Source: Chitinophagales bacterium
Lineage (GTDB): Bacteria > Bacteroidota > Bacteroidia > Chitinophagales > Saprospiraceae
DNA: 61,926 bases
NCBI GenBank assembly: GCA_013298955.1
Contig: JAAFJT010000016.1
Coordinates: 1-61,926 of the forward strand
Direction of reading: 5' to 3'
The stretch's first letter is position 1. The number at the start of each line of letters is the position of its first letter. A model generated the notes under the pieces. It worked only from the letters and a program-made list of their open reading frames with translations, searched no databases and was not told the DNA's origin. Below are positions 1 to 7,836 of the stretch, piece after piece. A program made the position numbers and the translations under genes.

Positions 1-616
1 CTTCTTGATGCAACTTCTTTTGACGCGCCAAATCGGTGGTTGCCAATTGAAATTCTTGCGATTGAATCGCTTTTTGATTTAAAAGTTGTTCATTGAGTGC
101 GTTGAGACCTTCAATTTGTTGTTGTAAATGAGCGATTTTCGCAGGAACGCCATTTTGATTCAAAAAATACTGATAATCTTTGGCATTTTGGCAAAAAATA
201 GAATAAAGATTTTGCAAGTTGCCTAAATTCAATTGTTGTGGCGGCTGTATCGTTAATGCGTCTTTTTCAATCAACAACGTTTCTAATTGCAAAACAGCCT
301 TCCAATCGGCGGTATTATCCAAGACTGCCAATAAAGTGCCAACTGAAACCGTATCGTTTTCACGAACCAACAATGCTTGCACGCGCCCATGCGTCGGTGC
401 AAGCATCCGAATGGGTGGATTTTCAGTGGTTAAAACCACTCTTGCGGTGACGACATCTGGATATTTGATAACGTAACTCAATAACAAAAGGACGCTGAAA
501 ACAATGGCTACGACCATAATGCCATAACGCATCGTCCATGAAGGTGGATTGCCGAGTAGAAATTGAATGTCTTCGCGCTCATTGATGCGCCAATCGGTTG
601 TGCGTGTTTGTGGCAT
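1..616 (-). CDS. HlyD-family secretion protein, N-terminal part (runs off left edge)
   Basis: This is the membrane-fusion (adaptor) subunit of a type I-like exporter, which would link the inner-membrane ABC transporter to the periplasm. The ATG at 616 opens a protein with a short cytoplasmic N-terminus (MPQTRTTDWRIN), one membrane segment at about residues 35-55 (MVVAIVFSVLLLLSYVI), then a barrel-sandwich/biotinyl-lipoyl-like stretch (RMLAPTHGRVQALLV) and the start of a glutamine-rich coiled coil. About 205 codons are present and the frame is open to the window edge. It is the last visible gene of the RiPP operon, 105 bp after the SPASM maturase, so it probably works with the C39 ABC exporter at 5148-7364. 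The family call is secure; the cargo is inferred from context. Confidence 0.85.
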   Translation of the reverse strand, partial: MPQTRTTDWRINEREDIQFLLGNPPSWTMRYGIMVVAIVFSVLLLLSYVIKYPDVVTARVVLTTENPPIRMLAPTHGRVQALLVRENDTVSVGTLLAVLDNTADWKAVLQLETLLIEKDALTIQPPQQLNLGNLQNLYSIFCQNAKDYQYFLNQNGVPAKIAHLQQQIEGLNALNEQLLNQKAIQSQEFQLATTDLARQKKLHQE

Positions 617-721
617 AACGTTGTGTGTATAAGTTGTTGTTTGATTGGTTCGAAAAAACGCAACGCTGCTATCCTAAAACAACAGCGTTTTGATGCGTTA
701 TTCTCAATTGTAAATAAGTTT

Positions 722-1813
722 TTATAGAATGGGGCGTAAATGATAATGGTCAATTGCCTTTTGTTTTAAGGGATTGGTACTCCATTCTTCCCATTCGCAA
801 GTATATGGATTGTAGCCACATTTAAGCGGCTTGGAATACATATCTTGTGGATCTTCCACATAAGCACGACAATCCGTACAAATATATCGAAACTCGCAAT
901 CTTTGCAAATCTTAATTTGGTCTTTATGCACAGTCCAATATTTTTTAAAATCGGGATGTTCCAATGCTTGTTGCAAAGTGGTGTCTCGAATATTGCCATA
1001 ATGCTGCTTCATAGAAGGACAATTCTTGATATAACCTTCTTTATCAATACTGATTTTGCGGTTGAGGCAAGTATTATGTTTTTGAGCTTCTGTAAATGTC
1101 TTAATATTTACTGTGAAAAAATCTGACAATATCAATCCGCAATGATTCTGATTCATAATATTCTGTGTAACAAAAAATATATTGCCAAATGGGTTTGCTT
1201 GAAAATGAAACATTCCTGATGTTGGAGCTGCAAACACTGTTACAATTGCCAATCGCTTATACTTCAGACAAAGTGCTTTAAGGTAACTTTCTGTCAAATA
1301 ATTATCATATTTTACCAGTAACTCCACAGATTGAATTCTGGTATTTTCAAAATAATCTAAAATACATTCTAATTTATCTAATTTAAGTTGAGAAAAAAAT
1401 CTCAGTTGTAAGGCATGGCAAGCCAATACAGAAAATTGGTTTATAACTAATTGAATATCAAATGCTTCGACTAACTGTATATCAATAATACCATTAGTAA
1501 TTATTCGCGGCTGTTCCCATGTTAAATTTAATTTAGGAAAGTTAATAGGCGAATTTGTAAAAAATATGAGTTCTTCTTTTGATAAAAAATCAAAATAATC
1601 TATAATACATGCCTGATTTTCTTCTCCATAAGTTTGAATAATTGCATTTAAAGTCATGCCATTACATTCCGACAATATCAAATATAAAGAATTTGGAATA
1701 AGGTGCATTTTGTTTCTTTGAACATCTACAATCAAGCTTCTTCCAATTCCCTGTACTAATAAGCAACAAGCAAATAAACTAAAAGGTTTCTGTTTCTGGA
1801 TTGATTGAATCAT
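722..1813 (-). CDS. Grasp-with-spasm system SPASM-domain peptide maturase (GwsS-like)
   Basis: A 363-residue protein resembling the SPASM partner of grasp-with-spasm RiPP systems. The N-terminus (FSLFACCLLVQGIGRSLIVD, then a QRNKMHLIPNSLY stretch) matches the family opening. The last ~120 residues hold an 8-cysteine SPASM-type region: NTC, a NCPSMKQHYGNI segment, CKDCEFRYICTDCRAY and KCGYNPYTC. I see no CxxxCxxC radical-SAM motif in the N-terminal half, so it may bind auxiliary clusters but probably does not perform classical SAM cleavage. The start at 1813 overlaps the small upstream ORF by 35 bp, which suggests translational coupling. Its partner is the ATP-grasp ligase just upstream. The family call is firm; the chemistry is unknown. 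Confidence 0.85.
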   Translation of the reverse strand: MIQSIQKQKPFSLFACCLLVQGIGRSLIVDVQRNKMHLIPNSLYLILSECNGMTLNAIIQTYGEENQACIIDYFDFLSKEELIFFTNSPINFPKLNLTWEQPRIITNGIIDIQLVEAFDIQLVINQFSVLACHALQLRFFSQLKLDKLECILDYFENTRIQSVELLVKYDNYLTESYLKALCLKYKRLAIVTVFAAPTSGMFHFQANPFGNIFFVTQNIMNQNHCGLILSDFFTVNIKTFTEAQKHNTCLNRKISIDKEGYIKNCPSMKQHYGNIRDTTLQQALEHPDFKKYWTVHKDQIKICKDCEFRYICTDCRAYVEDPQDMYSKPLKCGYNPYTCEWEEWSTNPLKQKAIDHYHLRPIL

Positions 1814-2000
1814 AGTTAAATTGAAAAATTTTTGAAATAGGTTTATAAAAAATATCTGGTTTAAAAAAGGGTGTTTGATAAAAAGGAATATTTATAACAT
1901 GATTCTGTTGCTGTACGATAGCATCCGTATGAGCCGTTATTTCCTTTTTTTTCAGAAAATGAAATATTAAAGGTAATTTAGACTTTTCTAACTCATTCAT
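1779..2000 (-). CDS. Small unknown protein between ATP-grasp and SPASM genes
   Basis: A 73-codon ORF beginning only 4 bp after the stop of the ATP-grasp gene and overlapping the SPASM maturase start by 35 bp. The tight packing on the same strand argues for translation as part of the operon. The product (starting MNELEKSKLPLIFHFL) has no signal peptide, membrane segment or cysteine, and is rich in Phe, Ile and Lys. I do not recognise a family. It could be a small accessory factor such as a leader-recognition or chaperone-like protein, or a spurious ORF whose translation simply couples the two enzymes. No GG motif or Thr/Asp-rich core is present, so it is unlikely to be a second precursor. Confidence 0.45.
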   Translation of the reverse strand: MNELEKSKLPLIFHFLKKKEITAHTDAIVQQQNHVINIPFYQTPFFKPDIFYKPISKIFQFNYDSINPETETF

Positions 2001-2004
2001 AAGG

Positions 2005-2973
2005 TTATGGTTTTATTTTTGTGAGCAAATATTGAGCGATGTGATTTTCGATGTAATAGTTGCAATTGTGTGAAACCCAGCCATATTGTCCAGTTGGATT
2101 GACTTCCAAGAAAAAATATTCACCAGAAGGCGTTAATATTAGATCAATAGAACCTGTATTAAGTTGACTCATTTTTATAAAATTCATTACTTTTTGAGTT
2201 ATTTCAGCCTCAAATTTAAAAGGAACATTTCTATTAGGGCTTTCTTCGTTATAATTTCTATAATCAATAGTGGTTTGCGCATCCAATTGTGAAAATATTG
2301 CCATTGGAAAAAGTTGATTTTCTAAGAAAAAAATACGTAGCTCGACCTCTTTTTCTATATAAGTTTGTAGTAACATCGGTGCAAAATGAGAACCTAATGC
2401 TTCAAAATCTTTTGGACTGACGATTCTTGTACCAGTACTTGAATATTTGTTTTGATTGAGTGAAAAGTCTAAATGACAATTATGAATAGGTTTCGTAATA
2501 ACGTTCTTATATTGACACAAAAAATCTACAGCTCGTTTTTTACTTGTAGTAATTAAGGTTTCAGGAATCTTAAAACCAGATTTTCGTGCATATCTCATAT
2601 TATTGATTCTATTATTCTCAACCTCTTGATAGAAATTACTCAATGATAGTTGACTTGTGTGAAGCGTTTTTTTTATAAATAACCATTCTCCTTTTAAAAA
2701 TTTGTGAATATCATTGTTGATATGAATTGCACTTGACAACTGTTTTATTGAAAAATCACCTCTGCGATACCAGATATACTTTATTCCCTCTAAAGATATA
2801 TCTTGGTCTTTAAATTCGAAATCAATAAGTTCTTCAGTTGAATTTATTGAAATAGTAAGATCTTCTATTAGATTTTCTTCATTTATTCTAATAAAAGCCC
2901 CTCCGTTCCATTCTATATATTCCAATATAAAATTTGTTGGTTGCTCTCGCTCTTCAGATATAACTAAAAGCAT
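2005..2973 (-). CDS. Grasp-with-spasm ATP-grasp peptide ligase (GwsG-like, graspetide synthetase)
   Basis: A 322-residue ATP-grasp enzyme of the MvdD/MdnB/PsnB type, which joins Ser/Thr or Lys side chains to Asp/Glu side chains in a precursor peptide to give ester- or amide-bridged macrocycles. Visible hallmarks are the N-terminal IWYRRGDFS motif, the ATP-contact lysine in VITKPIH, YIEKEVELRIFFLENQLFP, and the C-terminal magnesium/ATP motif GEYFFLEVNPTGQYGWV. Length is normal for the family. It lies 8 bp after the DUF6624 gene and 4 bp before the small ORF. The nearby precursor is rich in Thr, Ser, Asp and Glu, as this chemistry would need. Family call is high confidence; ring topology cannot be read from sequence. 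Confidence 0.9.
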   Translation of the reverse strand: MLLVISEEREQPTNFILEYIEWNGGAFIRINEENLIEDLTISINSTEELIDFEFKDQDISLEGIKYIWYRRGDFSIKQLSSAIHINNDIHKFLKGEWLFIKKTLHTSQLSLSNFYQEVENNRINNMRYARKSGFKIPETLITTSKKRAVDFLCQYKNVITKPIHNCHLDFSLNQNKYSSTGTRIVSPKDFEALGSHFAPMLLQTYIEKEVELRIFFLENQLFPMAIFSQLDAQTTIDYRNYNEESPNRNVPFKFEAEITQKVMNFIKMSQLNTGSIDLILTPSGEYFFLEVNPTGQYGWVSHNCNYYIENHIAQYLLTKIKP

Positions 2974-2981
2974 AAGTAAAA

Positions 2982-3884
2982 TTAATTTTGATTAAAAAAA
3001 AAGTCAACATTATTGTCTTTGAGATATTCCACTAATGAATTTAATCCAACACCCTTTCTTAATTCATCCACTTTTTTCAACTCTGCAACTTTATATAACT
3101 CCATTTTTTGCTTTTTCTCGTTCCATTTTAATTGAGTACCATAAATTTGAGGTAATCCTTTTTTCATAAGTATTCTATCCCGCAGATAAGCTACATCTGA
3201 TTTATCAATAGAGTGACTATTTGCTGCCATTTCAATTATGGGGAAATATTTTTCTTGAATATTTAGTGGTGCGTGTTGTATTACTAAAAAGGGTATTTTA
3301 GTAAGATCTATACCAACCAATTGTCTCGTAGGATAACCATACTGTTGAATAATAGAATCTATTTGAAGGATATTAATCGAATCCAACAAAAGTTGTTTTT
3401 TCCATATATTAGGATAGGTAGCGATTTCGCTTAGACTCATTTCTTTTCGATATCTCTGGTCATTCGCTTCGATTACGAAGAGTCGCTGCATGAGCTTCTT
3501 ATCAAAATGGGTTTGAACCGAATCACACTGATGGCAGAATGACTTCCATGCGGTAGGATAACTTTTGAAAAAACCAGCGTACTTCTCTTGATTCTTCCAT
3601 ATATTATCACATTCAATTATGTTGTCATATTCAAAAGCTTTTTGAACATACTTCGAAACAGTATCTTCAGGTGCTTTCAAATGAAGATAACAGATATAGA
3701 TATTATGCCAGCGATGAATACTGTCCTCTGGTAGATCTAATCCGACCCGCGTAAGCCGTGCGGCATAAAGTTTATAGCGAACGCTATCTACCTGTCCTGT
3801 AAATTTAGGAATGTATTGAGCTGTTAGTATATTGTGCTGAACTATCAGCAGTAATAAGACTATTTTTATTTTCACGGTAAACAT
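2982..3884 (-). CDS. Secreted DUF6624-like protein in the RiPP operon
   Basis: About 300 residues from the ATG at 3884, chosen because it gives a clean signal peptide (MFTVKIKIVLLLLIVQHNIL, then TAQ). A TTG start 63 bp upstream would put a charged extension before the signal. The C-terminal half resembles DUF6624: DSIIQQYGYPTRQLVGIDLT, then a FLVIQHAPLNIQEKYFP stretch, then SDVAYLRDRILMKKGLPQIY. That domain's function is not established. Since the product should be exported, it is unlikely to modify the peptide in the cytoplasm. It could act on or protect against the mature peptide outside, or simply be co-transcribed. It ends 8 bp before the ATP-grasp gene, so they form one unit. Confidence 0.7.
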   Translation of the reverse strand: MFTVKIKIVLLLLIVQHNILTAQYIPKFTGQVDSVRYKLYAARLTRVGLDLPEDSIHRWHNIYICYLHLKAPEDTVSKYVQKAFEYDNIIECDNIWKNQEKYAGFFKSYPTAWKSFCHQCDSVQTHFDKKLMQRLFVIEANDQRYRKEMSLSEIATYPNIWKKQLLLDSINILQIDSIIQQYGYPTRQLVGIDLTKIPFLVIQHAPLNIQEKYFPIIEMAANSHSIDKSDVAYLRDRILMKKGLPQIYGTQLKWNEKKQKMELYKVAELKKVDELRKGVGLNSLVEYLKDNNVDFFFNQN

Positions 3885-4257
3885 TTTCAAGTCAATATTT
3901 TTAAAACTTAAAAAACTTGTATTGGTTTTATAACAAAATAAATACAAGTTGAATTGAAAAAAAACAGTAGTTAAAAAAATTATCTTTTGCTAAATCATTG
4001 ATATTAAATTATTATGCAGGAAATAAATTTTCTAACCATTATGTTTTTTTTCAATTCAATTTGTTACAATATATGTACACAATGGTCATAATTTACTAAT
4101 TATCAACATTTTAAATATACTTTATTGACAATTGATATTTTTGAAATTATGTGTATATAATATCATATTTAGGCTATTTATTGTCAAAACGTAATTCACT
4201 TCGCTAAGCTAAGATTAACAAAAAGTAACTGAATCAACGCTTATGATAAATTTAGCC
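3885..4257. other. AT-rich spacer between precursor and DUF6624 genes
   Basis: About 370 bp with stops in all frames and no recognisable second precursor. It contains one perfect 17-bp inverted repeat (arms 3949-3965 and 4043-4059, 77 nt apart). Its length inside an otherwise compact operon suggests an internal promoter or processing site that would let the precursor be made in excess of the enzymes. Confidence 0.4.
3949..4059. repeat. Spaced 17-bp perfect inverted repeat in RiPP operon
   Basis: TTGAATTGAAAAAAAAC at 3949-3965 is the exact reverse complement of GTTTTTTTTCAATTCAA at 4043-4059. The arms flank a 77-nt AT-rich spacer about 65 bp upstream of the DUF6624 start. It could be a paired operator or a long-range RNA stem; AT-rich composition raises the chance of coincidence. 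Confidence 0.4.
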
Positions 4258-4461
4258 TTACCCTTTTTTGCCTTCACCAGAGCCTTTCCAACCATCATCG
4301 CAACTGGTCTCTCCTCCAGAGTTAGTATCAGTACCAGAAGCTCCGCCGTCAGTCCAAGTTGTTGGACGTGCGCCACCTCCTACTATTACATGTAATTGTT
4401 TTTTAGGGAGTTGTACACCTGTGAATTTCGCCAATGTCAATGATTCAAATTGTTGTTTCAT
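4258..4461 (-). CDS. RiPP precursor peptide with GG leader (grasp-with-spasm substrate candidate)
   Basis: A 67-residue peptide from the ATG at 4461; an in-frame ATG at 4509 would add 16 residues. The leader (FESLTLAKFTGVQLPKKQL, ending HVIVGG) has the hydrophobic/KxxL character and double-glycine end of Bacteroidota natural-product precursors, fitting cleavage by the C39 peptidase of the exporter at 5148-7364. The 37-38 residue core has ten Ser/Thr, six Asp/Glu, three Lys, many Gly and one Cys: TTWTDGG, SGTDTNSGGE, TSCDDGWKG, SGEGKKG. This composition suits ester or amide bridging by the ATP-grasp ligase three genes on. It begins 60 bp after the regulator's stop. The precursor role is strongly supported by context; the product is unknown. 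Confidence 0.85.
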   Translation of the reverse strand: MKQQFESLTLAKFTGVQLPKKQLHVIVGGGARPTTWTDGGASGTDTNSGGETSCDDGWKGSGEGKKG

Positions 4462-4521
4462 TATTAAATTTTTAGAAATATTAAGCCTACTCTCTTTCTT
4501 ATCGCCCATCAGGCAGGGTTT

Positions 4522-4938
4522 TCAGCATTCCCCTAAGTCTTTAAACGACGCATCTGTACCGCCGGCAAGGTAACTCAATCCGTTGTTTGCTAACCTGCTA
4601 CAAAGTTGCGCCGTGTCACGGTCAAAAAATGTCCGTGTGAAAAAAAGATTTAAAAAATCGAAATCTTTTTTTGCGCCGCCGATGATTTTCTTCAATTTAT
4701 CGCCCTTCACGACCGCAATTTCAAATTTCATCTGTACTTCACTCTTGTAGAAATAGTGTTTTTCTTTCTTGCAATACGCGATAGGCAATCCCATTGATTT
4801 CATTTCATCAATGATGCGTCGGGCTTGCCGTTCCGATACCTCCAATTTATCGCCCAACTCTCGAGGTGAGCCTGTTGCTTTTAACCGAATTAATAAATCC
4901 AGTTGCTTTAATTGCTTGATTTGTTCTAAAACGTACAT
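4522..4938 (-). CDS. HTH-domain transcriptional regulator
   Basis: A 138-residue protein with an N-terminal winged helix of the HTH_11 type at about residues 1-60: LDLLIRLKATGSPRELGDKL, then EVSERQARRIIDEMKSMGLP. The C-terminal half (KFEIAVVKGDKLKKIIGGAK and onward) is not recognised and may be a small oligomerisation or ligand region. It sits between exporter and precursor on the same strand, so it is the obvious candidate for local control of the RiPP cluster. It is preceded by a strong 42-bp-arm hairpin at 5015-5123, which may make its expression independent of the exporter gene. Confidence 0.75.
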   Translation of the reverse strand: MYVLEQIKQLKQLDLLIRLKATGSPRELGDKLEVSERQARRIIDEMKSMGLPIAYCKKEKHYFYKSEVQMKFEIAVVKGDKLKKIIGGAKKDFDFLNLFFTRTFFDRDTAQLCSRLANNGLSYLAGGTDASFKDLGEC

Positions 4939-5014
4939 CTTGAGTTTGGTTTGTAAGAATAAGGATATTGTTCCATTTAAAAGGTTGTGTAAGGAATGTC
5001 TTAATCAAGAACTA

Positions 5015-5123
5015 TTTTTTTGTCACAGATTGGACCGATTGAGCAGATTTTAACAGCTTTTTTTGATTTTCCCACTCAAAACTGTTAAAATCTGCTCAAT
5101 CGGTCCAATCTGTGACAAAAAAA
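5015..5123. terminator. Perfect 42-bp-arm hairpin between exporter and regulator
   Basis: Arms 5015-5056 and 5082-5123 are exact reverse complements around a 25-nt loop. A run of seven T at one end and seven A at the other allow Rho-independent termination in either direction. It lies 24 bp downstream of the exporter stop, inside the RiPP gene set. Its sequence (GATTGGACCGATTGAGCAG) differs from the main palindrome family but has the same architecture. Confidence 0.75.
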
Positions 5124-5147
5124 ATTGTTAGCCCAACTGAAACACCC

Positions 5148-7364
5148 CTAACTACCTAATTCTAATTGATTCTTGACTAAATGATAATACGCACCTCTTT
5201 TTTCGACCAATGTTGTATGATTACCGATTTCGATGACTTTCCCGCGTTCTAAAACAACGATTTGGTCGGCGTTTTTGACTGTACTCAATCGGTGCGCTAC
5301 TACGATAACGGTTCGATTTTGAAAAAAAGCATTTAGATTTTCAACGATAACGCGTTCATTATTAGCGTCTAACGCATTCGTCGCTTCGTCAAAAAATAAG
5401 AAATCTGGATTTTTATACACGGCGCGAGCGATTAATAATCGTTGTTTCTGTCCTTGACTGATACCATTCCCTTTGGCACCAATCATCGTGTTGTAACCCA
5501 ATGGCAACGTTTCAATAAACTCTTGAATATTCGCCATCTCGACGGCGTGAAAAAGGCGTTCTCGGTTAATGATTTCATCCGACTCTCCAATGTTGTTCGC
5601 AATCGTGTCCGAAAAGATAAAACCATCTTGCATCACTGCGCCACAATGTTGTCGCCAAACGGAGGGCGTAATGCTGGATAACAGCCGATTTCCAATCCGA
5701 ATCGCGCCTTTCGTGGGTGTGTAAAAGCCCAACAGCAGTTTGACCAGTGTGGTTTTACCACTGCCACTACTGCCGACAATCGCCGTCACTTTACCTTTGG
5801 GGAACGTTAAATTCACCTTTTTGAGTACCTCATCGCTCAATGCATTGTATTGAAACGAAACATTTTGGAGCGAAATGGCACCTTGTTGCGGCAACGTATC
5901 TTCAAAGGTGTGAGCATTCTTTCCGCCCCTTAAAATCCCTTCTTCGGGTTGCTGATGAATTTCATTCAACCGTTCTAAACTAATCCGCGCATCTTGCGCC
6001 GAGCGAATAAAGGCAATGAATTGTTGCAACGGTGCGTTCAATTGCCCAACCATATATTGGGTCGACAGCATCATGCCCAACGACATTTGCCCATCAATCA
6101 CCGCTTTGGCAGCCACAAACGAAATCAAAAGATCCTTCGATTGATTGATGAAAGCCGCCCCTGCTTCTTGCATTTGCGTCAAATTCAAGGATTGAAGGCT
6201 AATATGAAACAATTTCGCTTGGATACTTGCCCAAATCGCCCGTCGTTTGCGTTCCGAACCTTGCAATTTTATTTCGGGCATGCCTTGTATCAATTCGATT
6301 AACGTATTTTGATTACTGCTCATTTCTTGGAAGCGGACATAATCAATCGCTTTGCGCCGATGCAGAAAGAACCCGATCCATAACAAATAGAGCAGCGCGG
6401 CTGCCATGAATATCAAGAAAATACGCAAGTTGTAAAATAATAATACAATGCTAAACACGCCAAAATTAATCAAGGAAAATAAGATTGCGAGCGACGATTG
6501 GGTTAAAAAACCTTCGATACGGCTTTGGTCGCCAATCCGCTGCATTAAATCGCCTGTCATTTTGGTATCGAAAAAACCAAGCGGTAAACGCATCAGTTTT
6601 ATCAAAAAATCGGTCACTAAGGCGACATTGATGCGCGTCCCGATGTGCATGAGGATTCGATTTTGTAAAAAAGCAACCGTCGTTTGACTCAAAAATAACA
6701 TGGTTTGAGCAAACAAAACCATGGACACGAACCCAATATTGCGATTTTGAATCCCTATATCTACCACACTTTGGGTCAAAAAAGGCAAGATGAGTTGGAA
6801 TAAACTCCCCAATAACATCCCTATCACCACATTGCCAATCAACCGCCGATAGGGACGCAAATATTGGAAAAGATACGCAAAATGCGTCGTTAGACCTTGA
6901 CTGAGCTGGTTTGGGTCATAAAAAGCGGGCGTTTCTTCTAACAAAATCACTACGCCTTCCTGCCCATCCGAACACCAACTCTTTTCAAAATCAGCGCGTT
7001 TGAGTTTAAATTTGCCATTCGCGGGGTCGGCAATCCACACATGATGCCGCGTTGCTTTGAAAATGACGACAAAATGTTGTTGATTCCAATGCGCTACACA
7101 CGGCAACGGCGCAGCCAATAAACAGGCTTCTTCCTTCGCTTCATAAGGCACTTTGACCGTCATCGCCCGAAAACCAATGGATTCGGCTCCTTCGGTAATT
7201 CCGAGTGCGGAAACACCTTCGCGGCTAATATGGCACAAATCGCGGAGATAAGGCAACGAGTACCTCCGACCGAGAAAGGCAGCAATCATCATCAAACAAG
7301 TCGGACCACAATCCATTGCGTCTCGCTGTTGAAAATAAGGAAATCGTTTAAACTGAAACATCAA
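5148..7364 (-). CDS. Peptidase C39-domain ABC transporter (RiPP leader-cleaving exporter)
   Basis: A 738-residue protein with three parts. An N-terminal C39 peptidase (about 1-150) has catalytic Cys19 in QQRDAMDCGPTCL, His in AHWNQQHFVV and Asp in IADPANGKF. The middle (about 165-450) is a six-helix membrane domain. The C-terminal ATPase shows Walker A GSSGSGKTT, signature ISQGQKQR, Walker B FLFFDEATNALD and the H-loop VAHRLST. Such proteins cut double-glycine leaders and export the core peptide. All catalytic residues are present, so it should be active. It is the first gene of the cluster, and the HlyD adaptor at 1-616 is the last visible one. Confidence 0.93.
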   Translation of the reverse strand: MMFQFKRFPYFQQRDAMDCGPTCLMMIAAFLGRRYSLPYLRDLCHISREGVSALGITEGAESIGFRAMTVKVPYEAKEEACLLAAPLPCVAHWNQQHFVVIFKATRHHVWIADPANGKFKLKRADFEKSWCSDGQEGVVILLEETPAFYDPNQLSQGLTTHFAYLFQYLRPYRRLIGNVVIGMLLGSLFQLILPFLTQSVVDIGIQNRNIGFVSMVLFAQTMLFLSQTTVAFLQNRILMHIGTRINVALVTDFLIKLMRLPLGFFDTKMTGDLMQRIGDQSRIEGFLTQSSLAILFSLINFGVFSIVLLFYNLRIFLIFMAAALLYLLWIGFFLHRRKAIDYVRFQEMSSNQNTLIELIQGMPEIKLQGSERKRRAIWASIQAKLFHISLQSLNLTQMQEAGAAFINQSKDLLISFVAAKAVIDGQMSLGMMLSTQYMVGQLNAPLQQFIAFIRSAQDARISLERLNEIHQQPEEGILRGGKNAHTFEDTLPQQGAISLQNVSFQYNALSDEVLKKVNLTFPKGKVTAIVGSSGSGKTTLVKLLLGFYTPTKGAIRIGNRLLSSITPSVWRQHCGAVMQDGFIFSDTIANNIGESDEIINRERLFHAVEMANIQEFIETLPLGYNTMIGAKGNGISQGQKQRLLIARAVYKNPDFLFFDEATNALDANNERVIVENLNAFFQNRTVIVVAHRLSTVKNADQIVVLERGKVIEIGNHTTLVEKRGAYYHLVKNQLELGS

Positions 7365-7492
7365 GCGTTTGGTTGAGTTTGTTTAATTTGTAAATGGAAT
7401 TTAAGAAAATAAAAAGCATTTTACCTGTGCTTTTCAAGGTAAAAATTAGGTTTTCGCCCACAAAAAACGTAATTTGTGGGCGATTAACGATG

Positions 7493-7548
7493 TTGAATCG
7501 TTGAATCGTTGAATCGTTGAATCGTTGAATCGTTGAATCGTTGAATCG
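7493..7548. repeat. 8-bp simple sequence repeat, TTGAATCG x7
   Basis: Seven uninterrupted copies of TTGAATCG. Perfect short tandem arrays change copy number by slippage. This one lies in the upstream region of the RiPP exporter, where a change in length could alter promoter spacing. Confidence 0.95.
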
Positions 7549-7782
7549 CAACGCAAGTAATAAAGCAAAAATCAGTGATTTGACCCATCCGTGTCGGTTG
7601 TAAGTTATAGTTAATTTGTTGACCTGTCACTTTTTGTAAAAGATTGGCACAAATATAATAGGCACGAATTAAAATCCAAATAAAAGTGTTAATTTTAACA
7701 TTTGTAAATCATCAGCGAAGGGAGGTTTCTGCCTTCAATGAAAAACATTTTACTTTTTTTCAAAAAAAAACGTTTTTTTGGG

Positions 7783-7790
7783 TATCTTTG
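7783..7790 (+). promoter_or_regulatory. -7 element (TAnnTTTG) of the ychF promoter
   Basis: TATCTTTG matches the Bacteroidota consensus TAnnTTTG and lies 46 bp upstream of the ychF ATG. No clear -33 TTTG is seen at the right distance. Confidence 0.6.
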
Positions 7791-7836
7791 CCCCCGATTT
7801 TTGAAAAATATCTAATTATCTATATAAGATTTTGAA

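Larger units (their letters stand above)
7365..7836. promoter_or_regulatory. Divergent intergenic region between RiPP exporter and ychF
   Basis: The spacer holds promoters for both directions. It contains seven perfect tandem copies of TTGAATCG (7493-7548) about 130 bp upstream of the exporter start. A Bacteroidota -7 element, TATCTTTG at 7783-7790, lies 46 bp upstream of ychF. No ORF in the region looks real. Confidence 0.6.

Noticed and set aside
508-753. 81-codon minus-strand ORF overlapping the maturase end
   Set aside because: It lies in a different frame from the HlyD-like protein that starts at 616, which has recognisable domains; this one has none.
4268-4573. Plus-strand 101-codon ORF across the precursor
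   Set aside because: It is the opposite-strand shadow of the precursor, whose GG leader and operon position are convincing.
7348-7551. ORF with FNDSTIQR repeats
   Set aside because: The repeats come from the 8-bp tandem array (TTGAATCG) read in the minus direction; the reading overlaps the exporter start.
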